A stretch of DNA of 64,000 nt from Bdellovibrionia bacterium (GCA_030427805.1 JAUICP010000005.1:372001-436000); one strand, 5' to 3'; positions 35,374 through 44,937 are shown, numbered from the stretch's first letter. The notes: generated by a model from the letters alone, not told the origin. Made by a program: numbers and translations.

Positions 35374-36342
35374 TTAGTCTTCTTTATCTTTACTAGCGGG
35401 ATTGCGCTTATCTTCTTCTTCTCGCACCTCTTCGGAGGCTGATTTTAAGACCCAGGTTTTCTGCAGAGCCTTCAATAGGACGACCGTTTCATTAAGAGCT
35501 TCGATCGCTCTGTTACTAACCGCTGGAACTTCTGGAGCCATCTCTCGAACCATTGGCAAAAATACTTGTAGCTCTTGAGTGATGGCCGCTAAGTTCTTTG
35601 TCAACTGAGTTACATCCTTACCCAATTCAGGAGCTTGCTCAGAAAAGGCTGGTAAAATTTTATTCACTTCAGAAGACGTCAAAGAAATATTATCGAGGGT
35701 CTTTATGAGTTTTAGGTTTTTATTCATATTGCGAGTGAGCGTCGTCAATTGGGTACTCATTTGATTCACATTTTTCAAAGTTGGCTTCAGCTGATCGTAA
35801 ATTTCAATAAAGTCTTTTCCGCGTTTTTTATCGACAAAGGCATCGGCGATAAACTTCATGTTTTCAAGAAGCTTCGTAAAGTTGCTCAACAATGGTCCTA
35901 AACGCTTCCCACTCATTAAATCCATAATATCTAAGGTCTGCTTCGACGGAATCAGCTCTAACTTAGCAACCTGCCTAGACTCATCCGACCCCACAGAAAC
36001 ATCGAGAATTTTTTCACCAATGATAAATGGGCGCGTCACTTGCACATAACTATCTTTCTTGATGCGATCAAAGAAGCGACTCTTAACTTCGAAGTGGACA
36101 AGGATAGAGTTATCGCTTTTTAATTCGATATCAGTAACACTACCGGCTTTAAGACCCGCAACTTGAACCTGAGTACCAATTCGCAATCCATCAGCACTTT
36201 CTAAGTTAGTTCGCAAGCTGACTTTAGACTCTAACCAACCTCTTTTAATGGCAACACCGACTGAACTGGCCAAGGCTCCGAGAATGGCCGTAATTACAAA
36301 AATACCGGCAATGCGTTCATAATAGTTAAATTTGATTCTCAT
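35374..36342 (-). CDS. MlaD/MCE-domain lipid transport protein
   Basis: A 322-residue protein with an N-terminal membrane anchor (about 10-30), an MCE domain (about 38-115; LRIGTQVQVAGLKAGSVTDIEL is typical) and a long helical C-terminal part (150-300). This is the substrate-binding partner of MlaE/MlaF-type transporters moving phospholipids between membranes. E. coli MlaD lacks the long tail, which resembles longer MCE proteins. Its ATG overlaps the ATPase gene stop by 4 bases. Confidence 0.88.
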   Translation of the reverse strand: MRIKFNYYERIAGIFVITAILGALASSVGVAIKRGWLESKVSLRTNLESADGLRIGTQVQVAGLKAGSVTDIELKSDNSILVHFEVKSRFFDRIKKDSYVQVTRPFIIGEKILDVSVGSDESRQVAKLELIPSKQTLDIMDLMSGKRLGPLLSNFTKLLENMKFIADAFVDKKRGKDFIEIYDQLKPTLKNVNQMSTQLTTLTRNMNKNLKLIKTLDNISLTSSEVNKILPAFSEQAPELGKDVTQLTKNLAAITQELQVFLPMVREMAPEVPAVSNRAIEALNETVVLLKALQKTWVLKSASEEVREEEDKRNPASKDKED

Positions 36343-37079
36343 GCCACACTTCCTTGATCAACTCGGACTCTTTTTCTGTAAATGAGAGATTTGTTTTTTA
36401 TTTCAAATTCGACAGTGGCTAAAAGTTCACCAAATGTTTTCCTCCGTGCCGAGAAAAAAACATGCTTGAGGCCCCAATACTGTCGAGCGATTTTAATAAG
36501 TTTAACGAGGTTTTTTAACTGATCCGTATCCATTGAGTCATCGGGATCGTCGAGGATAATCATCTCAGGTTTTAAAACAAAAGCACGCGCCAATATCGCA
36601 CACTTCTGCACACTGGGAGTCACTGAAGCCGGCCTCTCGTCGGCATACTCCCCGACTTCGAAGATATCAAGCAGTTCTTTGGCAAAACGATTGGCCTCAT
36701 CCGGTGGCTCAAAATCATGATACCTCAATGGCAGAGTAATATTTTGCAGAAGACTTCGATTACTTATTAAACTGAGGTTATCAAAGGCGTAGCCAATCCT
36801 TAAGCGGTAGGGCAAAAACTCCTCAAAAGACATATCTGTGATGTTGAGGTCGTTAATAAAGAACTGACCTTCTGATGGCTGATAGAGTCCCGCTAAAATT
36901 TTTAGGAGTGAGGTCCGGCCAGGCTCCCCTTGGCTTGTCACCCACACATTTTCGTTAAGCGGAAACCAGCAATTCACTTTTTCAAAAAGTAGATCATGCC
37001 CCTCAAATCCGAAGGTCATATCGCTAAACTCAATCATATCAATGCTAAATGAACGGTTTTTCTTTTCAGTTTCGATCAT
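36339..37079 (-). CDS. Degenerate ABC ATPase of the Mla-type operon
   Basis: A 246-residue protein in the position and with the overall fold of MlaF, yet its nucleotide-binding motifs are altered. Walker A reads SQGEPGRTS, with Arg55 for the essential Lys. The Q-loop Gln is replaced in IGYAFDN. The LSGGQ signature is replaced by ASVTPSVQ. Walker B ends LDDPDD, with Asp for the catalytic Glu. The switch His region reads FFSARRK. The rest is well kept (LAGLYQPSEG, ILARAFVLKPEMIILDDP). It overlaps mlaE-like and mlaD-like genes by 4 bases each, so it is under translational coupling and not an abandoned pseudogene. Confidence 0.85.
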   Translation of the reverse strand: MIETEKKNRSFSIDMIEFSDMTFGFEGHDLLFEKVNCWFPLNENVWVTSQGEPGRTSLLKILAGLYQPSEGQFFINDLNITDMSFEEFLPYRLRIGYAFDNLSLISNRSLLQNITLPLRYHDFEPPDEANRFAKELLDIFEVGEYADERPASVTPSVQKCAILARAFVLKPEMIILDDPDDSMDTDQLKNLVKLIKIARQYWGLKHVFFSARRKTFGELLATVEFEIKNKSLIYRKRVRVDQGSVA

Positions 37080-37891
37080 ATCAGCCCCAACTTTGTAATT
37101 TGATTGAGGTAGAAAAGAGCCGAAGTCAGGATATTGAAAATAAGAACGAAAATAATTGAATTAATCACTGCTTTTGTCGTCACTTGAGGAATTTCATGGG
37201 GACTCTGCTTAACTAAAAGTCCCTGGTAACAACAAACAACAAAGATGATCATTCCACTAAAAGTGTTCTTCAGAAAGTACAAAAAGACGTCTTCTGCCGC
37301 AAAGGCCTGGGCGATCGCTTCTGTGTAAAAGCTAAATGGCATATCTTGAATAATTCGGGTTACAAAATAGCCACCGAAGACCGCAATCACATCAAAATAA
37401 AAAGCCAAACAGAGTACGCTGATGACTCCGCCAATGATTCTTGGAAACACAATGTAGCTCAGAGGATTAATTCCCATGGTTTCGAGGGCTTCAATTTCTT
37501 TATTAACTCGCATAGAACCGATCTCGGAGGCTACCGCCGTTCCCGAACGAGCGACAACGAGTAGTGCTGTAAAGATCGGACCAATCTCACGAACAATAAG
37601 AATCACCATGAGATCGCCAATGTAAGCCGCATTTCCGAAATAAGTGAGCTGAGCATTAAACTGCAACACCACAATACCACCAGCGCCTAAGGCTAAAGCT
37701 GAAATGAGAGGAAGTGCTTGAAAGCCCGTGAAATAAATTTGCGCAGAGACCACGCTGATGATCGTTCGAAGCCCCTGGGCTTGATCGAAGAAGGTGGCGC
37801 GCATACTCAGGTAAACCATCAAAAATACTTGATAAGTATATCGAAGGCTGCCAACAACTTTATGTCCAAGATCATCTACAAAAGTAAACAC
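37076..37891 (-). CDS. MlaE-type permease
   Basis: A 271-residue MlaE/YrbE permease with about five hydrophobic segments. Family motifs are clear: REIGPIFTALLVVARSGTAV, EIGSMRVNKEIEALETMGI and PRIIGGVISV. It forms the membrane channel of the phospholipid ABC system with the MCE protein. Start is GTG with GAGGAG five bases upstream. First gene of the operon mlaE-mlaF-mlaD-unknown-Lol permease. Confidence 0.92.
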   Translation of the reverse strand: MFTFVDDLGHKVVGSLRYTYQVFLMVYLSMRATFFDQAQGLRTIISVVSAQIYFTGFQALPLISALALGAGGIVVLQFNAQLTYFGNAAYIGDLMVILIVREIGPIFTALLVVARSGTAVASEIGSMRVNKEIEALETMGINPLSYIVFPRIIGGVISVLCLAFYFDVIAVFGGYFVTRIIQDMPFSFYTEAIAQAFAAEDVFLYFLKNTFSGMIIFVVCCYQGLLVKQSPHEIPQVTTKAVINSIIFVLIFNILTSALFYLNQITKLGLI

Positions 37892-37962
37892 TAAAACTCC
37901 TCAAAGTACTGATCGGACAATACTTCCAGGAGCTTTGCTCGCCTTTGGTTGGTTTTATTTAA

Positions 37963-38532
37963 TTATCGACGTTCTTCATAGGCCCAGATGGAATAAAAGA
38001 GGGACTTAATACTTTCGGACAGGATGTTAATCCGTGTCTCTGGGTAATTCCCCCCAATGGTCGCCCTAGGAGTGATATGAATTTCTCGAGGGTATGAGGC
38101 CTTAAAAGTTCTCAAAGACCGGTACATGTGAACATAGGAAGTCACTAAAAGAATATCTCGGCAATTTAATGCCTCGACTATGGATAAGGATTGTTCGGCA
38201 TTTCCAAAGGTCGTCTGCGAACGTCTCTCTAAAATAATGTCTTCTTTTGAAATACTTCCGTAATAATAGGCTTTTGGAAAAATTTCTTCGAATCGACTTC
38301 CAGGATTTACTCCGGCAACGATGAGTTTTTTAACTCGACCTTGAGCGAGTAAATCCAAACCTTCATTGAGACGATTGGGACCACCAGTAAGAACAACCGC
38401 GCAATCGGCGGCTTGGTCTTCGGTCCACACGTTCATCGCGATCGACTGGATCCGATTGGTTTCACGAACGATGAACCAAATGACTCCCAGAAGGGAGCCA
38501 AGTAGTAAAAAGATAATAATCTTTTTGCGCAT
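37963..38532 (-). CDS. DUF218 (YdcF/SanA/ElyC-like) membrane-anchored protein
   Basis: A 189-residue protein with one N-terminal membrane segment (about 4-22) and a periplasmic DUF218 domain. Motifs: CAVVLTGGPNRLNEGLDLL, then ERRSQTTFGNA and VTSYVHMYRS. The family is linked to envelope functions such as vancomycin resistance (SanA) and lipid carrier metabolism (ElyC), but the reaction is not established. It follows ridA by 9 bases on the same strand. Confidence 0.82.
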   Translation of the reverse strand: MRKKIIIFLLLGSLLGVIWFIVRETNRIQSIAMNVWTEDQAADCAVVLTGGPNRLNEGLDLLAQGRVKKLIVAGVNPGSRFEEIFPKAYYYGSISKEDIILERRSQTTFGNAEQSLSIVEALNCRDILLVTSYVHMYRSLRTFKASYPREIHITPRATIGGNYPETRINILSESIKSLFYSIWAYEERR

Positions 38533-38541
38533 GCATTCAGT

Positions 38542-38922
38542 TTAGAATCGTTTGCAAAGAACTTCAATTTCCACATTGACGCCCTTAGGTAATTCTTTAA
38601 CGGCAACACAGCTTCTTGCCGGTGGATTTTCAGGAAAATACTTCCCATAGATCTCGTTCACCTGGCCAAAGTCGGACATATCAGTCAAAAAGATCATTGT
38701 TTTCACGACATTGTCGAACTTGAGACCGGCATTTTCGAGAACCGCGGCCACATTCTGCATAACGATTTCAGTTTGCTTTTGAATGTCTCCAGTAAAAACC
38801 TCTCCCGTTTCGGCGATGATTGGAACCTGACCCGAACAAAAAACCGTTCCGTCAATCTCTACGGCTTGGCTATAGGGACCTACCGGTGCTGGCGCTTTAT
38901 CTGTATTTAAAATCTTTTTCAT
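38542..38922 (-). CDS. ridA: RidA family enamine/imine deaminase
   Basis: A 126-residue RidA (YjgF/YER057c) protein. It hydrolyses reactive 2-aminoacrylate-type imines made by PLP enzymes. Signatures: GPYSQAVEIDG, FCSGQ and ARSCVAVKELPKGVNVEIE with the active-site Arg and the following Glu. GGAGTGATACA precedes the ATG. It leads a two-gene unit with the DUF218 gene and follows a strong terminator of the gliding operon. Confidence 0.95.
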   Translation of the reverse strand: MKKILNTDKAPAPVGPYSQAVEIDGTVFCSGQVPIIAETGEVFTGDIQKQTEIVMQNVAAVLENAGLKFDNVVKTMIFLTDMSDFGQVNEIYGKYFPENPPARSCVAVKELPKGVNVEIEVLCKRF

Positions 38923-38961
38923 TGTATCACTCCAATATTCTTCTCACCCACCGGTGAAATC

Positions 38962-38994
38962 TAAAAAAAAAGGACCTAAAACGTTTAGGTCCTT
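38962..38994 (-). terminator. Rho-independent terminator of the gliding-motor operon
   Basis: On the minus strand AAGGACCTAAA pairs with TTTAGGTCCTT (arms 38984-38994 and 38970-38980, 3-base loop), followed by a run of nine T. It lies 24 bases after the stop of the VWA lipoprotein gene. Confidence 0.95.
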
Positions 38995-39018
38995 CTACTA
39001 AAAAAATCAAGTTTGGAT

Positions 39019-40056
39019 TTACTTCGGCTGATCGTTAGGATCGATTTCAAAGGTTCCGGTCACAAAATTGACCTGTAACTTAGCGTCTGCCTCGTCATCA
39101 TTCAGAGTGAACTCATCGCCGAAGTAGATGGCATTGCGAGTGGGATCATAGGTCCATCCCACTATGGGATCCGATGGAACCACTCGATTCCCTACCTTAA
39201 CCTCAATGGTTTCAGGTACGGGAGCTTCGCGAAGATAGAAATAACGACCCACTTTATCAACAATATCGTTGGCTAGCATAGCTAACTTAGTTCCGAAGCT
39301 AGGGTCACAAAGACTAAAGTAATTTCCACCTTCAACTAAATTGAGGAACTCAAGAATTCGAAAGGGTTCAGGTGGGTCTCTTCGGCAGTCCGCTGAAGTA
39401 TTGGGAGGTACGATCGCACCATAACCCAAGATTAAGTCAGAGTTGCCACCTTTTAGGTTGAGCAAGAAATCATAAAGCTGAACCGGGCCAGCGCCGTTTT
39501 TCTTATTTCCTTGGTCCTCAGTATCCGTCAAAAAGATAATTGCCAAGTGAGCCTTGGGTCTAAAGAAACCAAAGTTTCGCCCGCCACTCGATGTATGCAA
39601 TGGTGAAAGGGCCAATTTTATAGTTTCAAAATGAATTTCAGTGGTATCGCCACCCGTGCCCACAAGAACGTTATTTCTCAAAGCCTCCAGGCCATTGGGC
39701 GTATTCTTATCGACGTAGGCTGGGTTGCCAACGAGAGCTCCACCGCCCGAACGGTTATAAGATGAATAGTCTAAACTCGTAGTGATGACACCAAAGTGAT
39801 AATCAAGAAATGAACTCGTATTCAATCCCTGAATAAAGGTACTCATACCGTTTGAAAGGTTTTGTTGATGCTGGGTCATTGAACCTGAGTCATCCACTAC
39901 GAAGAGAATATCCACTTGAGGGCGAAACTCTTGCCCACGAACTTCTCCCTTAAAAACCTTCTTTTCAAATTTTGGTTTTGGGATCAGCTTCTCACTAGCC
40001 GGGCCATCACAGCCGAGGAAAGCAAAAAATAGCAAACTCAATAATAAGACTCGCAT
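39019..40056 (-). CDS. VWA-domain lipoprotein of the gliding operon
   Basis: A 345-residue lipoprotein (lipobox FAFLGC). The VWA domain (about 47-245) has a complete MIDAS motif D-x-S-x-S (VVDDSGSM) and a later TDTEDQG. The final 90 residues form a separate beta-type domain. It would bind a protein or surface ligand in a metal-dependent way. It is the last gene of the operon, before a terminator, so a role as surface adhesin or coupling factor for the motility machine is plausible (inference). Confidence 0.82.
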   Translation of the reverse strand: MRVLLLSLLFFAFLGCDGPASEKLIPKPKFEKKVFKGEVRGQEFRPQVDILFVVDDSGSMTQHQQNLSNGMSTFIQGLNTSSFLDYHFGVITTSLDYSSYNRSGGGALVGNPAYVDKNTPNGLEALRNNVLVGTGGDTTEIHFETIKLALSPLHTSSGGRNFGFFRPKAHLAIIFLTDTEDQGNKKNGAGPVQLYDFLLNLKGGNSDLILGYGAIVPPNTSADCRRDPPEPFRILEFLNLVEGGNYFSLCDPSFGTKLAMLANDIVDKVGRYFYLREAPVPETIEVKVGNRVVPSDPIVGWTYDPTRNAIYFGDEFTLNDDEADAKLQVNFVTGTFEIDPNDQPK

Positions 40057-40064
40057 TCTTCCTC

Positions 40065-41663
40065 CTAGCGTTTCTTCTTAGCCTGGCAGCCTTTTTTGAC
40101 ATCGATCTTGTAGTTTGAAACTTCATCAAACCAAATTTCTCCTTCAAATGGGAATGTCAGACGATCTGGGCTCTGACTACCAGTCGTACCCTTTTTGATA
40201 TCGATTTTATCGGTATTAGCCGCAACCACTCTCTCAGCCAATGATAATTGCTGAATGAGCTCCGCTTCAACGATGTGAAGCTTATCAAGGATTCTTTGAA
40301 TCTCACCAAGCTCATCCTTAGCTAACCTTTGCACTCTCGAAAGAGTGGCATTCTTGGCTTGAGTTGCTCGCTTCTCAACAGATTTGCGGAATCGCTCGAT
40401 CGAAGCCTGGAATCCAACTTGTCCGGTACCGCCAGACAAGGACTGGGCGTAAAGCTCACCAGCTAACTTCGCTTCTTTTTCGAGGCGCGCTTGAATGCGA
40501 ATCTGATGGGCCAGAATCTCATCTCTAGTAATAAAACGAGGGAGTTCCGTAGCCTCACCACCCAATTCCCTAAGCGTGACCCGCTTTTCTTTCATGCGCT
40601 CAATAAAGCTGCGCACTACTTTCTGATCAGCAGACTCAATCAGGGCCATCAATTTCGAAGCCTTTGGACGAAAACGACTGCGATAGGTTTTAAGACTCTG
40701 GGCCACTCCGGGATAATCACAGATCTTAAGCTGCGCCAAAGAATTTAAAAACACACTCTCAGGGCCTACGAAACCTGAGAATTCAGGAATCATAATGGTC
40801 TTCATAAGAGCCAAAGTGTTTTGTGGCTGTCCCTTTCTAATATAGGCCCAACCCATTTCTTCTTGTGCTTCGAACCAGTAATCAGATGATTTTGAAACCT
40901 GCTGATAGTAGCGAATTGATGGATCGAGATAACCATTCTGGTAAAGAAGTCTTGAAGCCGTTATGGTCATCAAATCCTTACCGATTGGATTGTTCTCAGC
41001 TTTCATGAGGTGAGCAAGAACTTTTGCTGCCTTCCCGATATCACCTTTAAGAGAAAGGCTCAGTACAAGCTGCCACTCAACCCAAGCCCGCTCCCAACTT
41101 GATAGGGATGTTTTCTTGATGAGATCTTCAATTTCCACCACTTTTTCGGGGTCGAAAAGGTTTCTTGAACGCACACGTATTTCTGTGGCAACCCCAAGTA
41201 TCTCCGTCCACTGTGGGTTCCACATTGACTTAACAAGGGTCCAAGAGTCATGGGTCTCTGGTGCCATCTCGCGAACCATAGAAACAAGGTCCTTATCGAG
41301 ACTCTTCGGCTCGCTGACTGTCATGATCGTTTCGAGACCGAGAACTTCTAAACCGTTTTTGAATAGAAGCACTCCATAAAGGGCACGACCATTGTCAGTA
41401 CTTTCAAAAGTACTTCCTTCGAAGGCAACCGGCCACTGGTAAAGAGCTTTCTTGTAATTTCCATCTTTGAAAAACTGAGTGAATATATTTTGCTCAGCTG
41501 TTCTCGAAGTGAGAAGTCGTCCCATAAGGGCCGCTCTCGGGTGAATCGTTCCTTCTTGAGTTTTAACTTCTTCGTTTCCGAGGAGTTCTAGGAGGTCGTC
41601 CCCCATAGCCGTCACCGGAAGCATTAAAAAAGAAAAAAGAAGGATTGGTAAAAACTTTTTCAT
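40065..41663 (-). CDS. Exported TPR-like protein, GltC/GltE-like position
   Basis: A 532-residue protein with a signal peptide (to VTAMG, about residue 20). The central part is alpha-helical with degenerate TPR-like repeats (for example YWFEAQEEMGWAYIRKGQPQ), then a coiled coil (about 390-490). Two short copies of DIKKG-type sequence lie near its C-terminus. By position it corresponds to periplasmic TPR proteins of the Myxococcus Glt complex, but one-to-one orthology is not shown. AGGAG lies 6 bases before the ATG. Confidence 0.7.
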   Translation of the reverse strand: MKKFLPILLFSFLMLPVTAMGDDLLELLGNEEVKTQEGTIHPRAALMGRLLTSRTAEQNIFTQFFKDGNYKKALYQWPVAFEGSTFESTDNGRALYGVLLFKNGLEVLGLETIMTVSEPKSLDKDLVSMVREMAPETHDSWTLVKSMWNPQWTEILGVATEIRVRSRNLFDPEKVVEIEDLIKKTSLSSWERAWVEWQLVLSLSLKGDIGKAAKVLAHLMKAENNPIGKDLMTITASRLLYQNGYLDPSIRYYQQVSKSSDYWFEAQEEMGWAYIRKGQPQNTLALMKTIMIPEFSGFVGPESVFLNSLAQLKICDYPGVAQSLKTYRSRFRPKASKLMALIESADQKVVRSFIERMKEKRVTLRELGGEATELPRFITRDEILAHQIRIQARLEKEAKLAGELYAQSLSGGTGQVGFQASIERFRKSVEKRATQAKNATLSRVQRLAKDELGEIQRILDKLHIVEAELIQQLSLAERVVAANTDKIDIKKGTTGSQSPDRLTFPFEGEIWFDEVSNYKIDVKKGCQAKKKR

Positions 41664-41672
41664 GCTTAACTC

Positions 41673-42392
41673 CTAAAGCATATAACCCATAGAGAACGTC
41701 GCTATGGTCATATTCATTTGCTGTTTCCCGGTAAATCTCTCGCTATCGTAGAACTGTTGTCTGAGCTCAAGACGGCTGGTGAGGTGGTTCGAAATCCAAA
41801 ATCCAACTCCTCCACCTACGGTGTAAGTTTCAGAAGCGGCACTTTGTAATTCCATCTGTCCATAACCGAGAGTCAGATAAACATCAAAATGGACAATACC
41901 GCTATTGAACATGTTGAGTTTTCCGTAGATCGGATAGTAATTGAGAACGCCAAGGTAACCTTGAGTCGGCTCATCCAATTCAGGAATAATAGCCTCGTCA
42001 TCTTTGAGTCGGTCCTTGAGTTCACCACCTGTACCAACAAGTGCTTCACCTTCGTTAGATAGACCATTATAGGTTTTGAGATACTTAGCTCCCACCGACC
42101 AGCGAGGATTAATGTGGATATGATAATCGAAATTGACTGACTGGGTATTCACCAAGGAGTCCCCACCAATAAAGTTCGAATAACCTACATTAAATTCATG
42201 ACGCCATCTGCGCGGTACGATTCGATCCTGAACGACGCGAATCTCAGCCTCTGGATTGAGTGACTTCGCTCGATCGAGTAACACATCATTGCCACCCAAA
42301 GAATCGAAGCCTTCCATAATATCTGCAGAAGACATTAATGGAGCGAGCATTACTAAAACTAAAACTATCATTTTATATTTAAACTTATTCAT
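41673..42392 (-). CDS. Outer-membrane beta-barrel protein, GltA/GltB-like
   Basis: About 239 residues with a signal peptide (to MSSADI) and an outer-membrane beta-barrel pattern of alternating strands (HEFNVGYSNFIGG, SVNFDYHIHINPRWSVGAKY, FSMGYML at the very end). Start at 42392, because GGAG lies six bases upstream; the frame extends four codons. In Myxococcus, GltA and GltB are such barrels and form the outer-membrane part of the gliding complex. Confidence 0.75.
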   Translation of the reverse strand: MNKFKYKMIVLVLVMLAPLMSSADIMEGFDSLGGNDVLLDRAKSLNPEAEIRVVQDRIVPRRWRHEFNVGYSNFIGGDSLVNTQSVNFDYHIHINPRWSVGAKYLKTYNGLSNEGEALVGTGGELKDRLKDDEAIIPELDEPTQGYLGVLNYYPIYGKLNMFNSGIVHFDVYLTLGYGQMELQSAASETYTVGGGVGFWISNHLTSRLELRQQFYDSERFTGKQQMNMTIATFSMGYML

Positions 42393-42407
42393 AACTAACT
42401 CCATCTC

Positions 42408-43766
42408 TTAAAATCGGCCCGGTGTAGGGTCGCCACTGGTATTGGGGTCAATTTCCGGCGCCGGTGGAAGCTCTGGAGTCTGTTCAACAATTGGCGCAGG
42501 TGGTGGTGGTGGAATCGGAGCTGGGCCAGGATTTGATGGTCCAGTCGATCTCTTCACTCGAATAATTCCTTCCCAAGGAACCTTTTCGTAATCGTCGTCA
42601 TCTTGAATGGAAGACTTATTAATTCCCTCATAGGCAATTCGAAAGCTCGAACTGGCGCCAATATTCTGTGGCATCCAACGAATCGTACAAGCCCTCACCT
42701 TACCGCTCGACTGCGAAATACACTTACAGACAGAAGGCCCTGGCAAATCGTTACATCGAGTAAGCCAGTTGACGTCAACTTGACCTTCGTTTTTGCGATC
42801 GAAAACTGAGAACGTAAAAATATTTTCTTTACCTTCTTCAAACTCAATAACTTCTCTCCACGTAGTGGAGGGCTCAGAAATTTTGTTTATAACTTCGAAC
42901 TCACCAGTAAAGCGCGGCGACGACTGTTCAAACTGAGAAATCGCCTGAATAGCAAAGTCAAACTCAGCTTGTCTTGGTACGAGTTCACGGTTTTCAGTGT
43001 TAACTATTAAACCGATGGTCCAAATAGAAGGATCCTGACGATCCTGCTCTGGCTGCACACTTGTGTCTTTGTAGACCAAATGAGCCGCAGCTCTGTAGTT
43101 ATTTGACTTATCAATAATTTTTAACTCAGGCGCTACACCAGTCCCCGTTCCATTGAGAGAATCTGGATCCCTAACAACGACCTGAAACTGTCTGGCCTCA
43201 CCTTCGCGCAAAGGTTTCTCGAGTCCTTTGATTTCGAGGATTTCTGGAGCTTCAGTGACCCTGCGGATAACAACCATAAACTCTTGCTCGGTTCTGTAGA
43301 TGGCTAATCCATCAACCGTAGCACGAAGTTCGACTCGCATCGTGATTCTTCGCTCGAGTTGCTCTTTTACGAAACCATCATCTGGAGTCCACTTAATGGT
43401 AATTTGCCCAGTTCTTGGATCTTCTTGCGCCACATCACCAATGAGTAGCTCACCTTTTTCGAATTCTTGAGTGGCCCCAGGAAGACGCTCTTCTAGGTTA
43501 AGAATTTCCATTTCAATTTTCGAATCAGGAAACGCTGAACGCCCAGAAAACGAAATCGTTGCTTCCGTTCCTTCAAAAAACTCATAAAAGCGAGCTGAAT
43601 CAATTTGCAAAGAGTCTTTTGCGACGGCCTTTGGCTTTGGTTCTTCTGGCTTTTTATCTTTCTGAATAGCCTCAACCGTTTCGATTTGTTCATTCCAGCC
43701 ACCGTGACAGGCTGTTAAACCGATTCCGGTAAATGCTATTAGAACCCATTTCAAATAGAAACTCAT
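42408..43766 (-). CDS. Large lipoprotein of the gliding operon
   Basis: About 452 residues from the ATG at 43766, with AAGGGG upstream. Lipobox GLTAC. Several Ig/cadherin-like beta domains follow (EGTEATISFSG and DDGFVKEQL regions), then two Cys pairs near the CKC motif, and a proline-rich C-terminus (PAPIPPPPPAP). It resembles periplasmic lipoproteins assigned to Glt-type complexes in position, though I cannot name the counterpart. Convergent with none; in-operon gaps are 21 and 15 bases. Confidence 0.68.
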   Translation of the reverse strand: MSFYLKWVLIAFTGIGLTACHGGWNEQIETVEAIQKDKKPEEPKPKAVAKDSLQIDSARFYEFFEGTEATISFSGRSAFPDSKIEMEILNLEERLPGATQEFEKGELLIGDVAQEDPRTGQITIKWTPDDGFVKEQLERRITMRVELRATVDGLAIYRTEQEFMVVIRRVTEAPEILEIKGLEKPLREGEARQFQVVVRDPDSLNGTGTGVAPELKIIDKSNNYRAAAHLVYKDTSVQPEQDRQDPSIWTIGLIVNTENRELVPRQAEFDFAIQAISQFEQSSPRFTGEFEVINKISEPSTTWREVIEFEEGKENIFTFSVFDRKNEGQVDVNWLTRCNDLPGPSVCKCISQSSGKVRACTIRWMPQNIGASSSFRIAYEGINKSSIQDDDDYEKVPWEGIIRVKRSTGPSNPGPAPIPPPPPAPIVEQTPELPPAPEIDPNTSGDPTPGRF

Positions 43767-43789
43767 TTTAGAATCCCCTTGTTTCATGC

Positions 43790-44929
43790 TTACCCCCTCC
43801 TTCTCAACAGGAATGGATAGGCCACTTTAACGCTTATGCCACCTTCAGGAAGTGGAAACTTCCAGCTCTTCAAGCGACGAATGATGCAATCTTCAACCAT
43901 TTTTGAATGAAGTGTTGTATTTAAAATTCCAGCTCGTGAAACACGACCATTCGAACCAATTGTAAAATCAACTGCCACTCGACCTCCGAGAGTAGGATCA
44001 CCTTGGAGCCCCTGCTCGTAGCAGAATGTGATTTGACCTTTATTTCGCTCGATAACCGCAGAAATCAAATCGCGATCGAGACCACCTTGAACAATCGCCT
44101 CTTTACCTAAAGGAATTGGCGCATTACCCGCTGAACCGACAAGACTTAACTTTCCGTACCCAGCTTTACCGCCACCTTTACCTTTAGTACCGTAGCCGCC
44201 GCCGCCTTTGATGTTTCCGCCGACACCGACTGGTGCTGCCACAATACCTTTTCCATAAAGACTTGTCTGGACACCGCCTGAACCGGCAGTACCACCAAGA
44301 CCTGGACCGGCCGTTGTTTTGACCTGCCCGAGGTTGACTCCGCCTTTTTGCTTGCTGTTTTTAGAGCTACCCAAAACAGCCAAGGCCCCAAGGCGATTCA
44401 CCGACTTTGATTTTTTCTTCGGCGCTTTCTTTGGTGCTTTGTTTTGCGATCGAGTGACTGCAAAACGATTGGCCTTAAGCTCTACAACCTTTGGCGGCTT
44501 ACGCTTGACCACTTTTACAACGTGCTCTTTAAGTTCTTTTTCGATTTCTTCGGTCGTATCCACTGGATTTTGAACGACGATCAAAACAAAGAACATAAAC
44601 ATGACGGCCACCATTCCAAGACTGGCCTTCCACGTCGATTCCTTCTCTTCTGGTTCAGGGTCATTTCGAAATACATTTTCTGCTTCAGTTCGATAGACAA
44701 GTCGCGTTCCATCGGCAAATTGAAAGCCGGTGGTTTTGACTTCTTCAACTGAAAGTTGATTGAGAACTTCGAAATCCACTGAATCTTCTACCAAAGCATC
44801 CGTACTCGGCAGAAACTCGATTCTTAAATTATCTAATCTTCGGACGACATAAATCTCATTGCCTTCAAAATGGGGCATGAGCCTTATTATCTTCCCCTCA
44901 TTATTTTCTAGTGCAAAAAACTGACTCAT
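43790..44929 (-). CDS. AgmX/PglI-like TonB-type protein (GltG/GltJ-like)
   Basis: A 379-residue protein. A cytoplasmic N-terminal domain (1-110), one membrane segment (about 112-132, MVAVMFMFFVLIVV), a Lys-rich stretch, a Gly-rich flexible region (about 195-275) and a C-terminal AgmX/PglI TonB-like domain (about 280-379, QITFCYEQGLQ and VDFTIGSNGRVS). Such proteins span the periplasm and link the TolQR motor to the outer membrane, as GltG and GltJ do. The GYF or zinc-finger motifs of Myxococcus GltJ are not seen. AGGAGAGACC precedes the ATG. Confidence 0.85.
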   Translation of the reverse strand: MSQFFALENNEGKIIRLMPHFEGNEIYVVRRLDNLRIEFLPSTDALVEDSVDFEVLNQLSVEEVKTTGFQFADGTRLVYRTEAENVFRNDPEPEEKESTWKASLGMVAVMFMFFVLIVVQNPVDTTEEIEKELKEHVVKVVKRKPPKVVELKANRFAVTRSQNKAPKKAPKKKSKSVNRLGALAVLGSSKNSKQKGGVNLGQVKTTAGPGLGGTAGSGGVQTSLYGKGIVAAPVGVGGNIKGGGGYGTKGKGGGKAGYGKLSLVGSAGNAPIPLGKEAIVQGGLDRDLISAVIERNKGQITFCYEQGLQGDPTLGGRVAVDFTIGSNGRVSRAGILNTTLHSKMVEDCIIRRLKSWKFPLPEGGISVKVAYPFLLRRRG

Positions 44930-44937
44930 GGTCTCTC

